Below are positions 14,617 to 22,900 of a DNA stretch of 40,265 nucleotides, piece after piece; position 1 is the stretch's first letter; each line of letters opens with the position of its first letter. Source of the stretch: an uncultured Clostridia bacterium (GTDB lineage: Bacteria; Bacillota; Clostridia; Christensenellales; Borkfalkiaceae); NCBI GenBank assembly GCA_947589235.1, contig CANQAX010000005.1:1-40265 (forward strand), in the 5' to 3' direction. The notes under the pieces are model-generated. The model was not told the DNA's origin and did no database searches. It saw only the letters and a list, made by a program, of their open reading frames with translations. The position numbers and the translations under genes are program-made.

Positions 14617-15273
14617 ATGAAACGGGAATTGACATTGGATCTGTTGCTCGAAGAGGCGAAGGCATTCTGTGAAGTCATGACGGAGGAAAACCACCCTTCC
14701 CTTTTCGGCGTTACCGACGGAAAAGCCGTCGGGACCTATGTGGAGCACAGATTTCAACGCTATCTGTCCGAGCGGTACCTTGTCTCCTTGGGGAACAGCG
14801 CCAAGGGGATCGATTTGCCCGACCCTCTGATCCGTACGGATATCAAGGTCACATCAATCGTTCAGCCGCAGTCGAGCTGCCCGTTCCAGAATGCACGGCA
14901 AAAGATCTTCGGATTAGGCTACAACCTCTTGGTATTCGTGTACGATAAAAAGGACAGTCCCGACCGCTGTACGCTCCGCTTCACGCATTGCTGTTTCATC
15001 GGGAGCGAACGGACCGCAGACTATACGATCACCTACCGTCTCCGGCAGATGTTGAGCGACGGCGCAAACCGGGAGGACATCATCGCCTATTTGCAGGACA
15101 GAAACGTCCCCGGCGACGACATCGTCTATCATGACTTGGCTACGGAGATCTTGGAGCATGCTCCCGCACAGGGGTATCTGACGATCAGCAATGCCCTGCA
15201 GTGGCGGTTGCAGTACGGACACGTGATCCACCTCGACAATCGGGTGGACGGGGTCGTCAACTATGAATGGTAA
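14617..15273 (+). CDS. Probable type II restriction endonuclease
   Basis: A 218-residue protein paired with a DNA methyltransferase. A PD-(D/E)xK-like site is visible: LPDPLIRTDIKVTS, with Asp69, Asp75 and Lys77 as candidate metal-binding and catalytic residues. Before it is EHRFQRYLSERY and after it QPQSSCPFQNARQKIFGLGYNLLVFVYDK. The ATG at 14617 is preferred to a GTG at 14608 because AAGG lies 10 bases before it. It ends inside the methyltransferase gene (11-base overlap). Its base composition looks less G+C-rich than ftsY and ffh, which suggests acquisition. The recognition sequence cannot be read from the protein. The endonuclease call rests on the motif and the partner gene. Confidence 0.75.
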   Translation: MKRELTLDLLLEEAKAFCEVMTEENHPSLFGVTDGKAVGTYVEHRFQRYLSERYLVSLGNSAKGIDLPDPLIRTDIKVTSIVQPQSSCPFQNARQKIFGLGYNLLVFVYDKKDSPDRCTLRFTHCCFIGSERTADYTITYRLRQMLSDGANREDIIAYLQDRNVPGDDIVYHDLATEILEHAPAQGYLTISNALQWRLQYGHVIHLDNRVDGVVNYEW

Positions 15274-16765
15274 GAAGGAGTTCGGCGATTATCAGACGCC
15301 CCTTGCCTTCGCACGGGACGTGTGCGGGCTCATCAAGGCGAAATGCCGTCATCCCGAGGTCGTGATCGAGCCGACGTGCGGCACGGGGAATTTCCTCAAG
15401 GCGAGCCTTGCGCTCTCCGCCCGCGACTATTACGGAATCGAACTGGATCCGACCTATTGCGAGCAGTGCAGGCATGAGCTTGCGCAAGAAAATGTTCAAA
15501 TCGTAAATGCCGACATCTTCGCGTTCGATCTGAAGCGTCTGTGTGCCGACCGCGACGGGATCCTCGTTCTCGGAAATCCGCCGTGGGCTACAAATGCAGA
15601 GCTCTCGAGACGGAAGTCGGACAATGTTCCGCACAAGGAGAACATCAAGTCGCTGGAGGGATTCGACGCCCTCACGGGTGCGAGCAATTTCGACATCGCG
15701 GAGTACATCATCCTCAAGGCAATCGACTGTATCAGGGAAAAGGATTCGACGCTTGCCATGCTCTGCAAGACATCGGTGGCACGGAACGTCTTTTGCGAGC
15801 TCAACAGGCGCGGGATCGGGTATCGCTCCTTCTCCATTCATCGGTTCAATGCGCGGAACGTGTTCCGTGTGAGCGCTTCGGCATGCCTTCTCCTCATCGA
15901 ATTCGGGCGGGAAGAAAATTCCGCGCGCGAGTGCAAGGTGTACGACTTGGACAGCGGCGATTCCTTGGTGGAGACCCTGAACGGCGAAAGCGGTTCGCTC
16001 CGTACGGCAGATCCCGGAGATGATTTCAACGGGAGGTCCTGTTTCGAGTGGCGGCAGGGCGTGAAGCATGACTGTTCCAAGGTCATGGAATTGTCGTTCG
16101 ACGGGACGCATTTCTTCAACGGCGAGCACGATATCGTCGATATCGAAAACGACTATGTGTTCCCGTTGATCAAGAGCAGCATGTTCAAGCATGCGATCAT
16201 CGAGCGGACATCCAAGTATGTGATCGTCACGCAGACGAAACTCAAACAGGATACCGCGTCCATTCAATCCGTTGCCCCGCATACATGGCAGTATCTGTGC
16301 GAGAACAGGGAACGCTTTGAGAGAAGAAAGAGTTCGATCTACAGGAACACCCCGCCGTTTTCCATGTTCGGGATCGGGGAGTATTCCTTTGCCAAATACA
16401 AGCTCGGGATCAGCGGATTTTATAAGGAGCCGCTCTTTGCGATCCTGAAGGGGGACGCGAAGCCGATCATGACGGACGACACGAGTTATTTTATTCCCTT
16501 CGATACATACGACATGGCATACACCGCGATGCTCTGCCTGAACAGCGAAAGGGTCCGCTCGTACCTCTTGCGTGCGTCCTTCCGGGACGCAAAGCGTCCC
16601 TACACCAAACATCTCCTGAACCGATTGGATTTCGGAAAGATAACAAATGCGCTCACCTTCCACGCCCTCTCGGAGACGGAGAGCAGGATGGAGCTCCCGG
16701 CATTTGTCAAGCCCGAAATGTACGATAGATTCAAACAGATGGTCTCGGCAAGAGCTTCCCGATGA
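15263..16765 (+). CDS. DNA adenine-N6 methyltransferase, type II modification enzyme
   Basis: A 500-residue class I SAM-dependent methyltransferase. The N-terminal EFGDYQTPLAFARDVC is the motif X region. Motif I is EPTCGTGNF at 36-44, the acidic loop after strand 2 is YYGIELDPTYCEQC, and the catalytic motif IV is NPPW at 105-108. That motif together with the order X-I-IV places it with the gamma-type N6-adenine enzymes (M.TaqI-like). Residues from about 250 form the probable target-recognition domain, with no family motif I can name. It would protect host DNA from the endonuclease encoded just upstream. The 11-base overlap suggests coupled translation with the endonuclease first. Confidence 0.9.
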   Translation: MNGKKEFGDYQTPLAFARDVCGLIKAKCRHPEVVIEPTCGTGNFLKASLALSARDYYGIELDPTYCEQCRHELAQENVQIVNADIFAFDLKRLCADRDGILVLGNPPWATNAELSRRKSDNVPHKENIKSLEGFDALTGASNFDIAEYIILKAIDCIREKDSTLAMLCKTSVARNVFCELNRRGIGYRSFSIHRFNARNVFRVSASACLLLIEFGREENSARECKVYDLDSGDSLVETLNGESGSLRTADPGDDFNGRSCFEWRQGVKHDCSKVMELSFDGTHFFNGEHDIVDIENDYVFPLIKSSMFKHAIIERTSKYVIVTQTKLKQDTASIQSVAPHTWQYLCENRERFERRKSSIYRNTPPFSMFGIGEYSFAKYKLGISGFYKEPLFAILKGDAKPIMTDDTSYFIPFDTYDMAYTAMLCLNSERVRSYLLRASFRDAKRPYTKHLLNRLDFGKITNALTFHALSETESRMELPAFVKPEMYDRFKQMVSARASR

Positions 16766-16784
16766 TCCTTTCTCCAAAATTTTT

Positions 16785-16834
16785 CCGCCTGTCAAGGAAA
16801 AATGCTTGACGGGCGGATTTTTCTCTGCTATAAT
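16785..16834 (+). promoter_or_regulatory. Fused terminator and ylxM-ffh promoter
   Basis: Arms CCGCCTGTCAAG (16785-16796) and CTTGACGGGCGG (16805-16816) form a hairpin followed by ATTTTTC, a plausible terminator for the methyltransferase gene. The right arm contains the -35 TTGACG (16806-16811) and the -10 TATAAT lies at 16829-16834, with a 17-base spacer that includes the T-run. Transcription of ylxM-ffh thus starts just beyond the terminator for the cassette. Confidence 0.75.
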
Positions 16835-16853
16835 GGCAACAAAGGAGCGCGGA

Positions 16854-17231
16854 ATGAAGGATCTCACCTATCTCCAACTTTGGGACGCCTATGGCGCGCT
16901 CCTCACCGAAACGCAGCGCGAGATCTGCGAGAAGTACTATCTCTACGACCTGTCCCTCTCGGAGATCGCGGAGGAAAAGGGCATCTCCAAACAGGCGGTG
17001 TCCGACGCGCTCAAGACGAGCCGCGAACTTCTCGACTTCTATGAGGAGAAGCTGCACTTCAACGAACAGAATCAGGCGTATTCGCTTGCGGTCTCGTTCA
17101 TGATGACGGACGTGACGCGTGCGCTCGAGGCATTCAAGGCGGCGCACCCCGAATACGCACGGGAAATGGACACGATCATCGGAAAGGTCGCGGTCGGCGA
17201 GACGGTCGACCTCGACGGGAAGGAGGAATAA
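16854..17231 (+). CDS. ylxM: YlxM-family SRP-associated helix-turn-helix protein
   Basis: A 125-residue protein of the YlxM/p13 family, which in Bacillota and Mollicutes is encoded beside ffh and acts on SRP function. It has a sigma-70-region-4-like HTH: LTETQREICEKYYLYDLSLSEIAEEKGISKQAVSDALKTSRE (residues about 16-58; quoted in two parts as TQREICEKYYLYDLSLSEIA and KGISKQAVSDALK). An alpha-helical C-terminal half follows. The start at 16854 is set by GGAG seven to ten bases upstream and by the promoter ending at 16834; a longer in-frame reading upstream would cross the promoter. ffh begins directly after its stop codon. Confidence 0.92.
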   Translation: MKDLTYLQLWDAYGALLTETQREICEKYYLYDLSLSEIAEEKGISKQAVSDALKTSRELLDFYEEKLHFNEQNQAYSLAVSFMMTDVTRALEAFKAAHPEYAREMDTIIGKVAVGETVDLDGKEE

Positions 17232-18545
17232 ATGGCTCTGTTTGCATCGCTGTCGGAGCGTCTCAACCACATTTTCTCCAAGCTCACCAAGCGCGGCAAG
17301 CTCACCGAGCTTGAAATTCGCCAAGCCATGCGCGAGGTCCGCATCGCGCTCTTGGAAGCGGACGTCAACCTGAAGGTCGCGAAGGACTTCATTGCCGACG
17401 TCTCCGAAAAGGCGGTGGGGCAGAAGGTGATGGAGAGCCTCAACCCCGCGCAGCAGGTCATCAAGATCGTCAACGAGGAGCTAATTGCCCTAATGGGGTC
17501 GGGAAATGCCAAACTCGAGGTGTCTCCCAAGCCCCCGACGGTCATCATGATGTGCGGTCTGCAGGGCGCGGGCAAGACGACGATGTGCGCCAAACTCGCC
17601 GTCCAGCTCAAAAAGCAGGGGAAGAAGCCCCTCCTCGTCGCGTGCGATATCTACCGTCCTGCCGCCATCGACCAGCTCAAGGTCGTGGGCGCGAAGGCGG
17701 GCGCCGAGGTGTTCGAGAAGGGTACGCAGGCTCCGCCCAAGACGGCGAAACAGGCGGTGGAGTATGCACAGAAGATGGGGTATGACACCGTCGTCATCGA
17801 CACGGCGGGCAGGCTCCACATCGACGAAAAGCTCATGCAGGAGCTCGAGGAGATCGAAAAGGCGGTCTCCGTCACCGAAATTTTGCTCACCGTCGACGCC
17901 ATGACGGGGCAGGACGCCGTGAACGTCGCCGAGACGTTCAACGCCCGCTTGGGCGTCACGGGCGTCATTCTCACCAAGCTCGACGGCGACACCCGCGGCG
18001 GCGCGTGCCTCTCCATCAAGGCGGTCACGGGCAAGCCCATCAAGTTCGTCGGCGTGGGCGAAAAGATCACCGACCTCGAGCCCTTTTATCCCGACCGCAT
18101 GGCGTCGAGGATCTTGGGCATGGGGGACGTGCTCTCCCTCATCGAGAAGGCGCAGGAGGCGATCAGCGAGAAGGAGGCAAAGGAGTTGGAGCGCAAGATG
18201 CGCGAAAATTCCTTCACCCTCACCGACTATCTCTCCCAGTTCGAGGCGCTCAAGAAGATGGGCGGCGCGAGCGCCCTCATGGGCATGCTCCCCGGTGCGG
18301 GGAAGTACCGCCTGAAGGAGGGCGACGTCGACGAAAAGAAGATCGAAAAGCTCCGCGCCATCATTCTCTCGATGACCCCGAAGGAGAGGGACAATCCGCA
18401 GATCATCGGCTCCTCGCGCAAGCGGAGGATCGCGCTCGGCTCGGGCACGACGGTGCAGGACATCAATCAGCTCTTGAAGCAGTTCGAGCAGACCAAACTC
18501 TTGATGAAGCAGATGAAGGGCGGAAAGCGCAGATTGCCGTTTTAG
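17232..18545 (+). CDS. ffh: Signal recognition particle protein Ffh (SRP54)
   Basis: The GTPase subunit of the signal recognition particle, which binds 4.5S/scRNA and hydrophobic signal sequences and docks on FtsY. It has 437 residues. The N-domain is about 1-90. The G-domain has G1 GLQGAGKTT at about 109-117, DIYRPAAIDQL, DTAGRLH near 189, TKLDGDTRGG and GVGEKITDLEPF. The M-domain (about 300-437) contains GMLPGAGKYRL and the RNA-binding SSRKRRIALGSGTTVQDIN, then a Met/Lys-rich end. The ATG follows the ylxM stop directly, with GGAGGAA in the end of ylxM as ribosome binding site. Confidence 0.97.
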   Translation: MALFASLSERLNHIFSKLTKRGKLTELEIRQAMREVRIALLEADVNLKVAKDFIADVSEKAVGQKVMESLNPAQQVIKIVNEELIALMGSGNAKLEVSPKPPTVIMMCGLQGAGKTTMCAKLAVQLKKQGKKPLLVACDIYRPAAIDQLKVVGAKAGAEVFEKGTQAPPKTAKQAVEYAQKMGYDTVVIDTAGRLHIDEKLMQELEEIEKAVSVTEILLTVDAMTGQDAVNVAETFNARLGVTGVILTKLDGDTRGGACLSIKAVTGKPIKFVGVGEKITDLEPFYPDRMASRILGMGDVLSLIEKAQEAISEKEAKELERKMRENSFTLTDYLSQFEALKKMGGASALMGMLPGAGKYRLKEGDVDEKKIEKLRAIILSMTPKERDNPQIIGSSRKRRIALGSGTTVQDINQLLKQFEQTKLLMKQMKGGKRRLPF

Positions 18546-18814
18546 CCCATCGATAAGGCTTCCCCCCTCGGGGGGAGGCTCCGCCGCAGGCGGTGGTGAG
18601 GGGCGTTCCCGTCAAGAACAGAGGCTCCGACACGAAGGGGCGTTCTCGAAAGAACAGAGGGGCATTCTTGACAAGAACAGGGGCGTTCCCGACAAGAAGG
18701 GGCTCTCCCGACAAAGGAAAGAGCGGCTCCCGACAAGCGCCGAAGAACATTCCGACAAAAGCGCCGAAGGGCATTTCAACCAAACAAAAAAATAAAATTC
18801 GGAGGATAACAACA
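18546..18814. repeat. rpsP leader region with degenerate about 22-bp repeats
   Basis: It begins with a GC-rich hairpin (about 18559-18582, C-run and G-run arms, a repeat also seen near 25640). From about 18599 to 18775 it carries seven or eight degenerate units of about 20-23 bases, roughly GGGGCGTTCCCGACAAGAAC. The region stays open in the rpsP frame, which would add a basic repeat-containing N-terminus. The strong GGAGG at 18801-18805 and the S16 family start both place the true start at 18815. No separate gene was seen. Confidence 0.65.
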
Positions 18815-19108
18815 ATGGTCAAAATGAGATTGGTACGCATGGGCGACAAGAAGTCTCCCGTCTACCGTATCGTGGTGGTGGACGCGCGCAAGGCGGCAAC
18901 GGGCGAGTATATCGAGAAGATCGGCTTCTACGATCCCAAGTCCGAGCCCGTCACGCTCACCGTGGACGTCGAAAAGGCGAAGGAGTGGCTCCAAAAGGGC
19001 GTTCAGCCCACCGAGACGGTGAAGAGCCTGCTCGTCCGCGCGGGCGCGCTCGAAAAGAGCGAAAAGCTCTCCCCTTCCAAGACAAAGGGCAAGAAGAGCA
19101 AGAAGTAA
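18815..19108 (+). CDS. rpsP: 30S ribosomal protein S16
   Basis: A 97-residue S16, an early assembly protein of the 30S body. It has the typical start VKMRLVRMGDKKSPVYRIVVVDARK and continues EYIEKIGFYDP, KAKEWLQKGVQPTETVKSLL. The last 20 residues are a Lys/Ser-rich tail, usual in Bacillota. GGAGG lies 9 bases before the ATG. The open frame reaches 222 bases further upstream through repeats, but no family member has such an extension. It is followed 21 bases later by khpA. Confidence 0.97.
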   Translation: MVKMRLVRMGDKKSPVYRIVVVDARKAATGEYIEKIGFYDPKSEPVTLTVDVEKAKEWLQKGVQPTETVKSLLVRAGALEKSEKLSPSKTKGKKSKK

Positions 19109-19129
19109 GCGGCGGCGAAAGGAGCGGAT

Positions 19130-19372
19130 ATGTTAGAACTCATCAAATATATCGTCGAGCAGTTCGCCGAGGACAAGGAACACATCAAATACGAGGTCGA
19201 GGAGACGGAGGACAGCATCAACGTCACCGTCCTTCTCGCCGATTCGGACATGGGCAAGGTCATCGGCAAGCAGGGGAAGATCGCCAAGGCGCTCCGCACC
19301 CTCGTCCGCGCCGCGACCCCGCGCGATTCCAAGAAGTACAACGTCGAGATCAGGGAGATCGAGGCGGAGTAA
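19130..19372 (+). CDS. khpA: KH-domain RNA-binding protein KhpA
   Basis: An 80-residue single-KH-domain protein. The RNA-binding GxxG loop is GKQG at 46-49 within MGKVIGKQGKIAKALRTLVRA. In Bacillota and streptococci KhpA pairs with KhpB (EloR/Jag) as an RNA chaperone affecting cell elongation and division. It is normally found between rpsP and rimM-trmD-rplS; here a strong terminator follows instead and those genes are absent from the window. AAAGGAG precedes the ATG. Confidence 0.93.
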   Translation: MLELIKYIVEQFAEDKEHIKYEVEETEDSINVTVLLADSDMGKVIGKQGKIAKALRTLVRAATPRDSKKYNVEIREIEAE

Positions 19373-19429
19373 ATCATTTCGGCTTCCGTTACGGTTTCCG
19401 TTTCGGATTCCCGTTTCGGATTTTGTCCG

Positions 19430-19456
19430 AGCCCCGCGAAAAAGCGGGGCTTTTTT
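19430..19456 (+). terminator. Terminator after khpA
   Basis: Arms GCCCCGC and GCGGGGC enclose GAAAAA and are followed by six T. It is a standard intrinsic terminator that closes the ylxM-ffh-rpsP-khpA unit. Confidence 0.9.
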
Positions 19457-19564
19457 GCGGAAAATACGTCAATGGGGTCACATTTTCATTCAATACACGT
19501 CTGATATCGAATTTGAAGAAAGAAACAAACGCCGTCCTGCAAGCATTTTGCGGGATGGCTCATT

Positions 19565-19807
19565 TTATTTTTCAAACAAGGTCATGATCGGAACTCCGAG
19601 GACAAGGGCAATCGCATAGACCTCTTTGTCCGTCGCATTGCGGAGCTGTCCTTCCAATTTGGAATAGCTCGTCGGGTTGATATCCAAACCTGCCACCTGT
19701 AAACGGGCAATAAAGTCTTTTTGCTTGATGTTTTGCTCCTTTCGCAGCGTTTCCACGCGTTTTCCGATGAGATTACAGTCGCCGTATTCCTTTTTTCTGA
19801 CTTTCAT
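19565..19807 (-). CDS. XRE-type helix-turn-helix regulator
   Basis: An 80-residue protein with one Cro/CI-type HTH domain: IGKRVETLRKEQNIKQKDFIA, then INPTSYSKLEGQLRNATDKE, then VYAIALVLGVPIMTLFE. The insertion LQVAGLDI between the first helices resembles a subgroup of small Bacillota XRE regulators. A GGAGGG site precedes the ATG. It is divergent from the large LRR lipoprotein. The palindrome at 19861-19877, inside the lipoprotein's promoter spacer, is the best candidate for its operator. A similar but imperfect half-site sequence occurs around 19820-19838, near its own start. Confidence 0.85.
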   Translation of the reverse strand: MKVRKKEYGDCNLIGKRVETLRKEQNIKQKDFIARLQVAGLDINPTSYSKLEGQLRNATDKEVYAIALVLGVPIMTLFEK

Positions 19808-19853
19808 GCGCGCCCTCCAAATTTCTTTTTTGGAATTTTATCACATGAAAGGA

Positions 19854-19882
19854 TTGACATAATTCCATTTTGGAATTATAAT
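19854..19882 (+). promoter_or_regulatory. Promoter of LRR lipoprotein with operator filling the spacer
   Basis: -35 TTGACA (19854-19859) and -10 TATAAT (19877-19882) have a 17-base spacer. The inverted repeat AATTCCATTTTGGAATT (19861-19877; 7-base arms, 3-base centre) occupies the spacer almost exactly, so a bound dimer would exclude RNA polymerase. Confidence 0.8.
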
Positions 19883-19912
19883 AAATGCGAAAAGAAATTA
19901 AGGAGAACGGCA

Positions 19913-22900
19913 ATGAAGAAGAAATTTTTGACAATGCTTCTGGCGGTTGTGGGCGTATTTTGCCTCTGCTTCGGGCTTGCTGCTTGCGGGGAAGAGCCCG
20001 TCGGCAGTCAAGGCGGCAACACGCAGATCGAACAGCCCGGCGGGGATACTCCCTCCGGCGATGAGCCGAGCGGCGAGGAACAGGACGAACAGCCCGGCGG
20101 CGAAGAGGAAGGCGGCAGCCAAAGCGGCGGCTCGCAGACGCCTTCCGTCACAGAATATATCGTAACATACGACGCCAACGGCGGTGCTTTTGCAGGTGGT
20201 GGCACAACTTTCACGCAGACTGTGGAAGAGGGGACTAAACTCATCGCGCCCACCTCTCCCGCACGTAGCAATTACACGTTCGCGGGCTGGGGGAAGAGCA
20301 GGATAGGTTCTGCCATGTGGAAGTTCGATGAGGATACCGTTTCCGAGAATACTACGCTTTATGCACAGTGGACGCAGGAGTCCGCGGTGATTTTAAGCGT
20401 GGAAGGCGCAAGCATCGACGGTAGAGAGATATTTATGCTTGTCGATCATACTACGGGCGAGGTTTCCCTCTCAAGTAAGGTCGTTTGCAGTGATGACAGT
20501 ATTTGGCGGCTGTACAGCGACCCCGAGGGACAAAGAGAAATTCCCACAAAGATGGTGACAAATTTAAGGAACGGCGAGAATACATATTACATCGTCGTCA
20601 ACTCGCAAAATCAGGCAAGGGTGAACGTGTACGAACTCACCGTTCACCGCAGCTATCTTGTTACCGTCTCCTACTATAACGGTGATAATATTCTCAAAAC
20701 CGAGGAAGTTTACACGGGCGACACCTTTACCGCGAGCTATACACCCAATATCACGGGCTATACCTTCAATAAGTGGAAAACCTTGGGCGGCAAGGAATTT
20801 ACCTCCGACGTGATTTGGGGCACGACCACGCTCTATGCCGATAAGACGGCAAACGATTACAAGGTGACGCTCGACGTGAACGGGGGCGACGCGCTCACCG
20901 AGACGGAAAAGACGTTGACCTACGACGAGGCATACTCTTTCCCCGTCCCGAGACGCACGGGCTATACCTTTGTGGGTTGGTATGTGGGAAGTACTCAGAT
21001 CACGAACGTAAACGGCAGCAGTCTTTCCGCATGGGGATATGCGAGTGCGCAGAACGTTACCGCCCATTGGCAGGCGAATGAATATGCCGTGACGCTGAAG
21101 CGAAACGATGAGAATGCGGGCACTGTATCGGGCGGCGGCAATCACGCCTACGACAGCAACGTTACAATCAAGGCAACGACGAAAAGCGGATATAATTTTC
21201 TCGGGTGGTTTGATAAAGGCGACAATCTTGTATCTGAAAACGCGACCTACACGTTCAAAATGGAATTTGACACGACATACACCGCCAAATGGGACTTCTA
21301 TACTGTGACCGTCTCCTGTGGCGATTCAACCGCGGGCATGATTTCTCAAAATTACAACGAAGAGAAGATCTCTGTGGACGAGCGGGTGTCAATTACCGCA
21401 ACGACAAACAGAGGCTACACATTCCTCGGTTGGTACAGCGGCGACGACGAACTTACTGCCGATGAAACCCTTTCCTTCACAATGAAGCGGGAGAATGTAG
21501 ATTGCGAAGCGCGGTGGAAGGTATCCCCCGAAATGGAGGGCTTCATCTTCACGTCCACTCCGACGACCTGCATGATTTCGGGAGTAAAGGATAAGACCGT
21601 CACAGAGATTGTTGTTCCCGAATATGTAACAGGTATTAGAGGGGGTGCATTCTATGGTTGTTCGCGAGTTGAAAGTATTGTCGTGCCATTTGTCGGCGAA
21701 AGCAGAAAGACGGCGAGCAATACCTATCAATATCCATTCGGATTTATTTTCGGAACGTCGAGTTTTTCCGGCGCTTCGGCGGTGCGGCAATGCTACTACG
21801 GCAGTAGCACAAGCTCGAGCACTTTTTCCACCTATTATATCCCCAATTCGTTGAAGGATGTAACCATTACGGGCGGAGAGATCCTTTTTAGGGCATTCGA
21901 TGATTGCAGCGGACTTATGAGCGTGACGATTGGAAACGGTGTGACCTCGATTAGATCTCAGGCGTTCTATAGCTGCGACAGGCTGGAAAGCGTCATTTGG
22001 AATGCGGAGAGCTGCACAACGACAGGGAGTTCCGACTATCCGATTTTTATGGGTTGTACAAATTTGAAGACGGTGACGTTCGGCGAGAATGTCAAAAATA
22101 TTCCTGCTTATGCGCTCTCGGGCTGTAGCGGACTGACGAGCATTACCATCCCCGACAGCGTGACCTCAATTGGAAGAGAGGCGTTCAAGAATACAGCATA
22201 CTATAACGACCCGTCAAAGTGGGATAGCTCTAACGTGCTCTATATCGGGAATCATCTCATTGAAGCGAAAAATACGATTTCCGGTTCGTATACAATAAGA
22301 ACCGGCGTCAAAACAATTGCGGACTATGCGTTCTATAATTGCGACGGACTTACGAGTGTGGCGAGTGGGAACAACGTGACCTCAATTGGAGATTGGGCAT
22401 TCTATGAATGCAGCGGGCTAACGAGCATTACCATTCCCGACAGTGTAACCTCGATTGGAGAGCATGCGTTCGGGGGCTGCGACGGACTTACGAGCATTAC
22501 AATCCCCGACAGTGTGACCTCGATTGGGAGGTATGCGTTCTCTGGTTGCACAGGGCTTGAAAGCGTCATTTGGAATGCGGAGAATTGTGAAAATGCAGGA
22601 AATTCCAGCAATCCGATTTTTGGGAGTGACACAAATTTGAAGACGGTGACATTCGGTGAGAATGTCAAAAAGATTCCTGCTTCTGCGTTCTCGAGCTGTA
22701 GCAAGCTGACAAGCATTACCATTCCCGACAGCGTGACCTCGATTGGAGATTATGCGTTCTCTGGTTGCCGCGGACTTACAAGCGTTACCATTCCCGACAG
22801 CGTGACATCGATTGGAGAGGATGCGTTCTCGGGTTGCACCGGACTTACGGAAGTGCATATCACTGACCTTGCGGCATGGTGCAGAATCGATTTCGGATCC

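Noticed and set aside
18593..18814. N-terminal extension of ribosomal protein S16
   Set aside because: A strong GGAGG and the conserved S16 start lie at 18801-18817; the upstream frame is low-complexity repeat.
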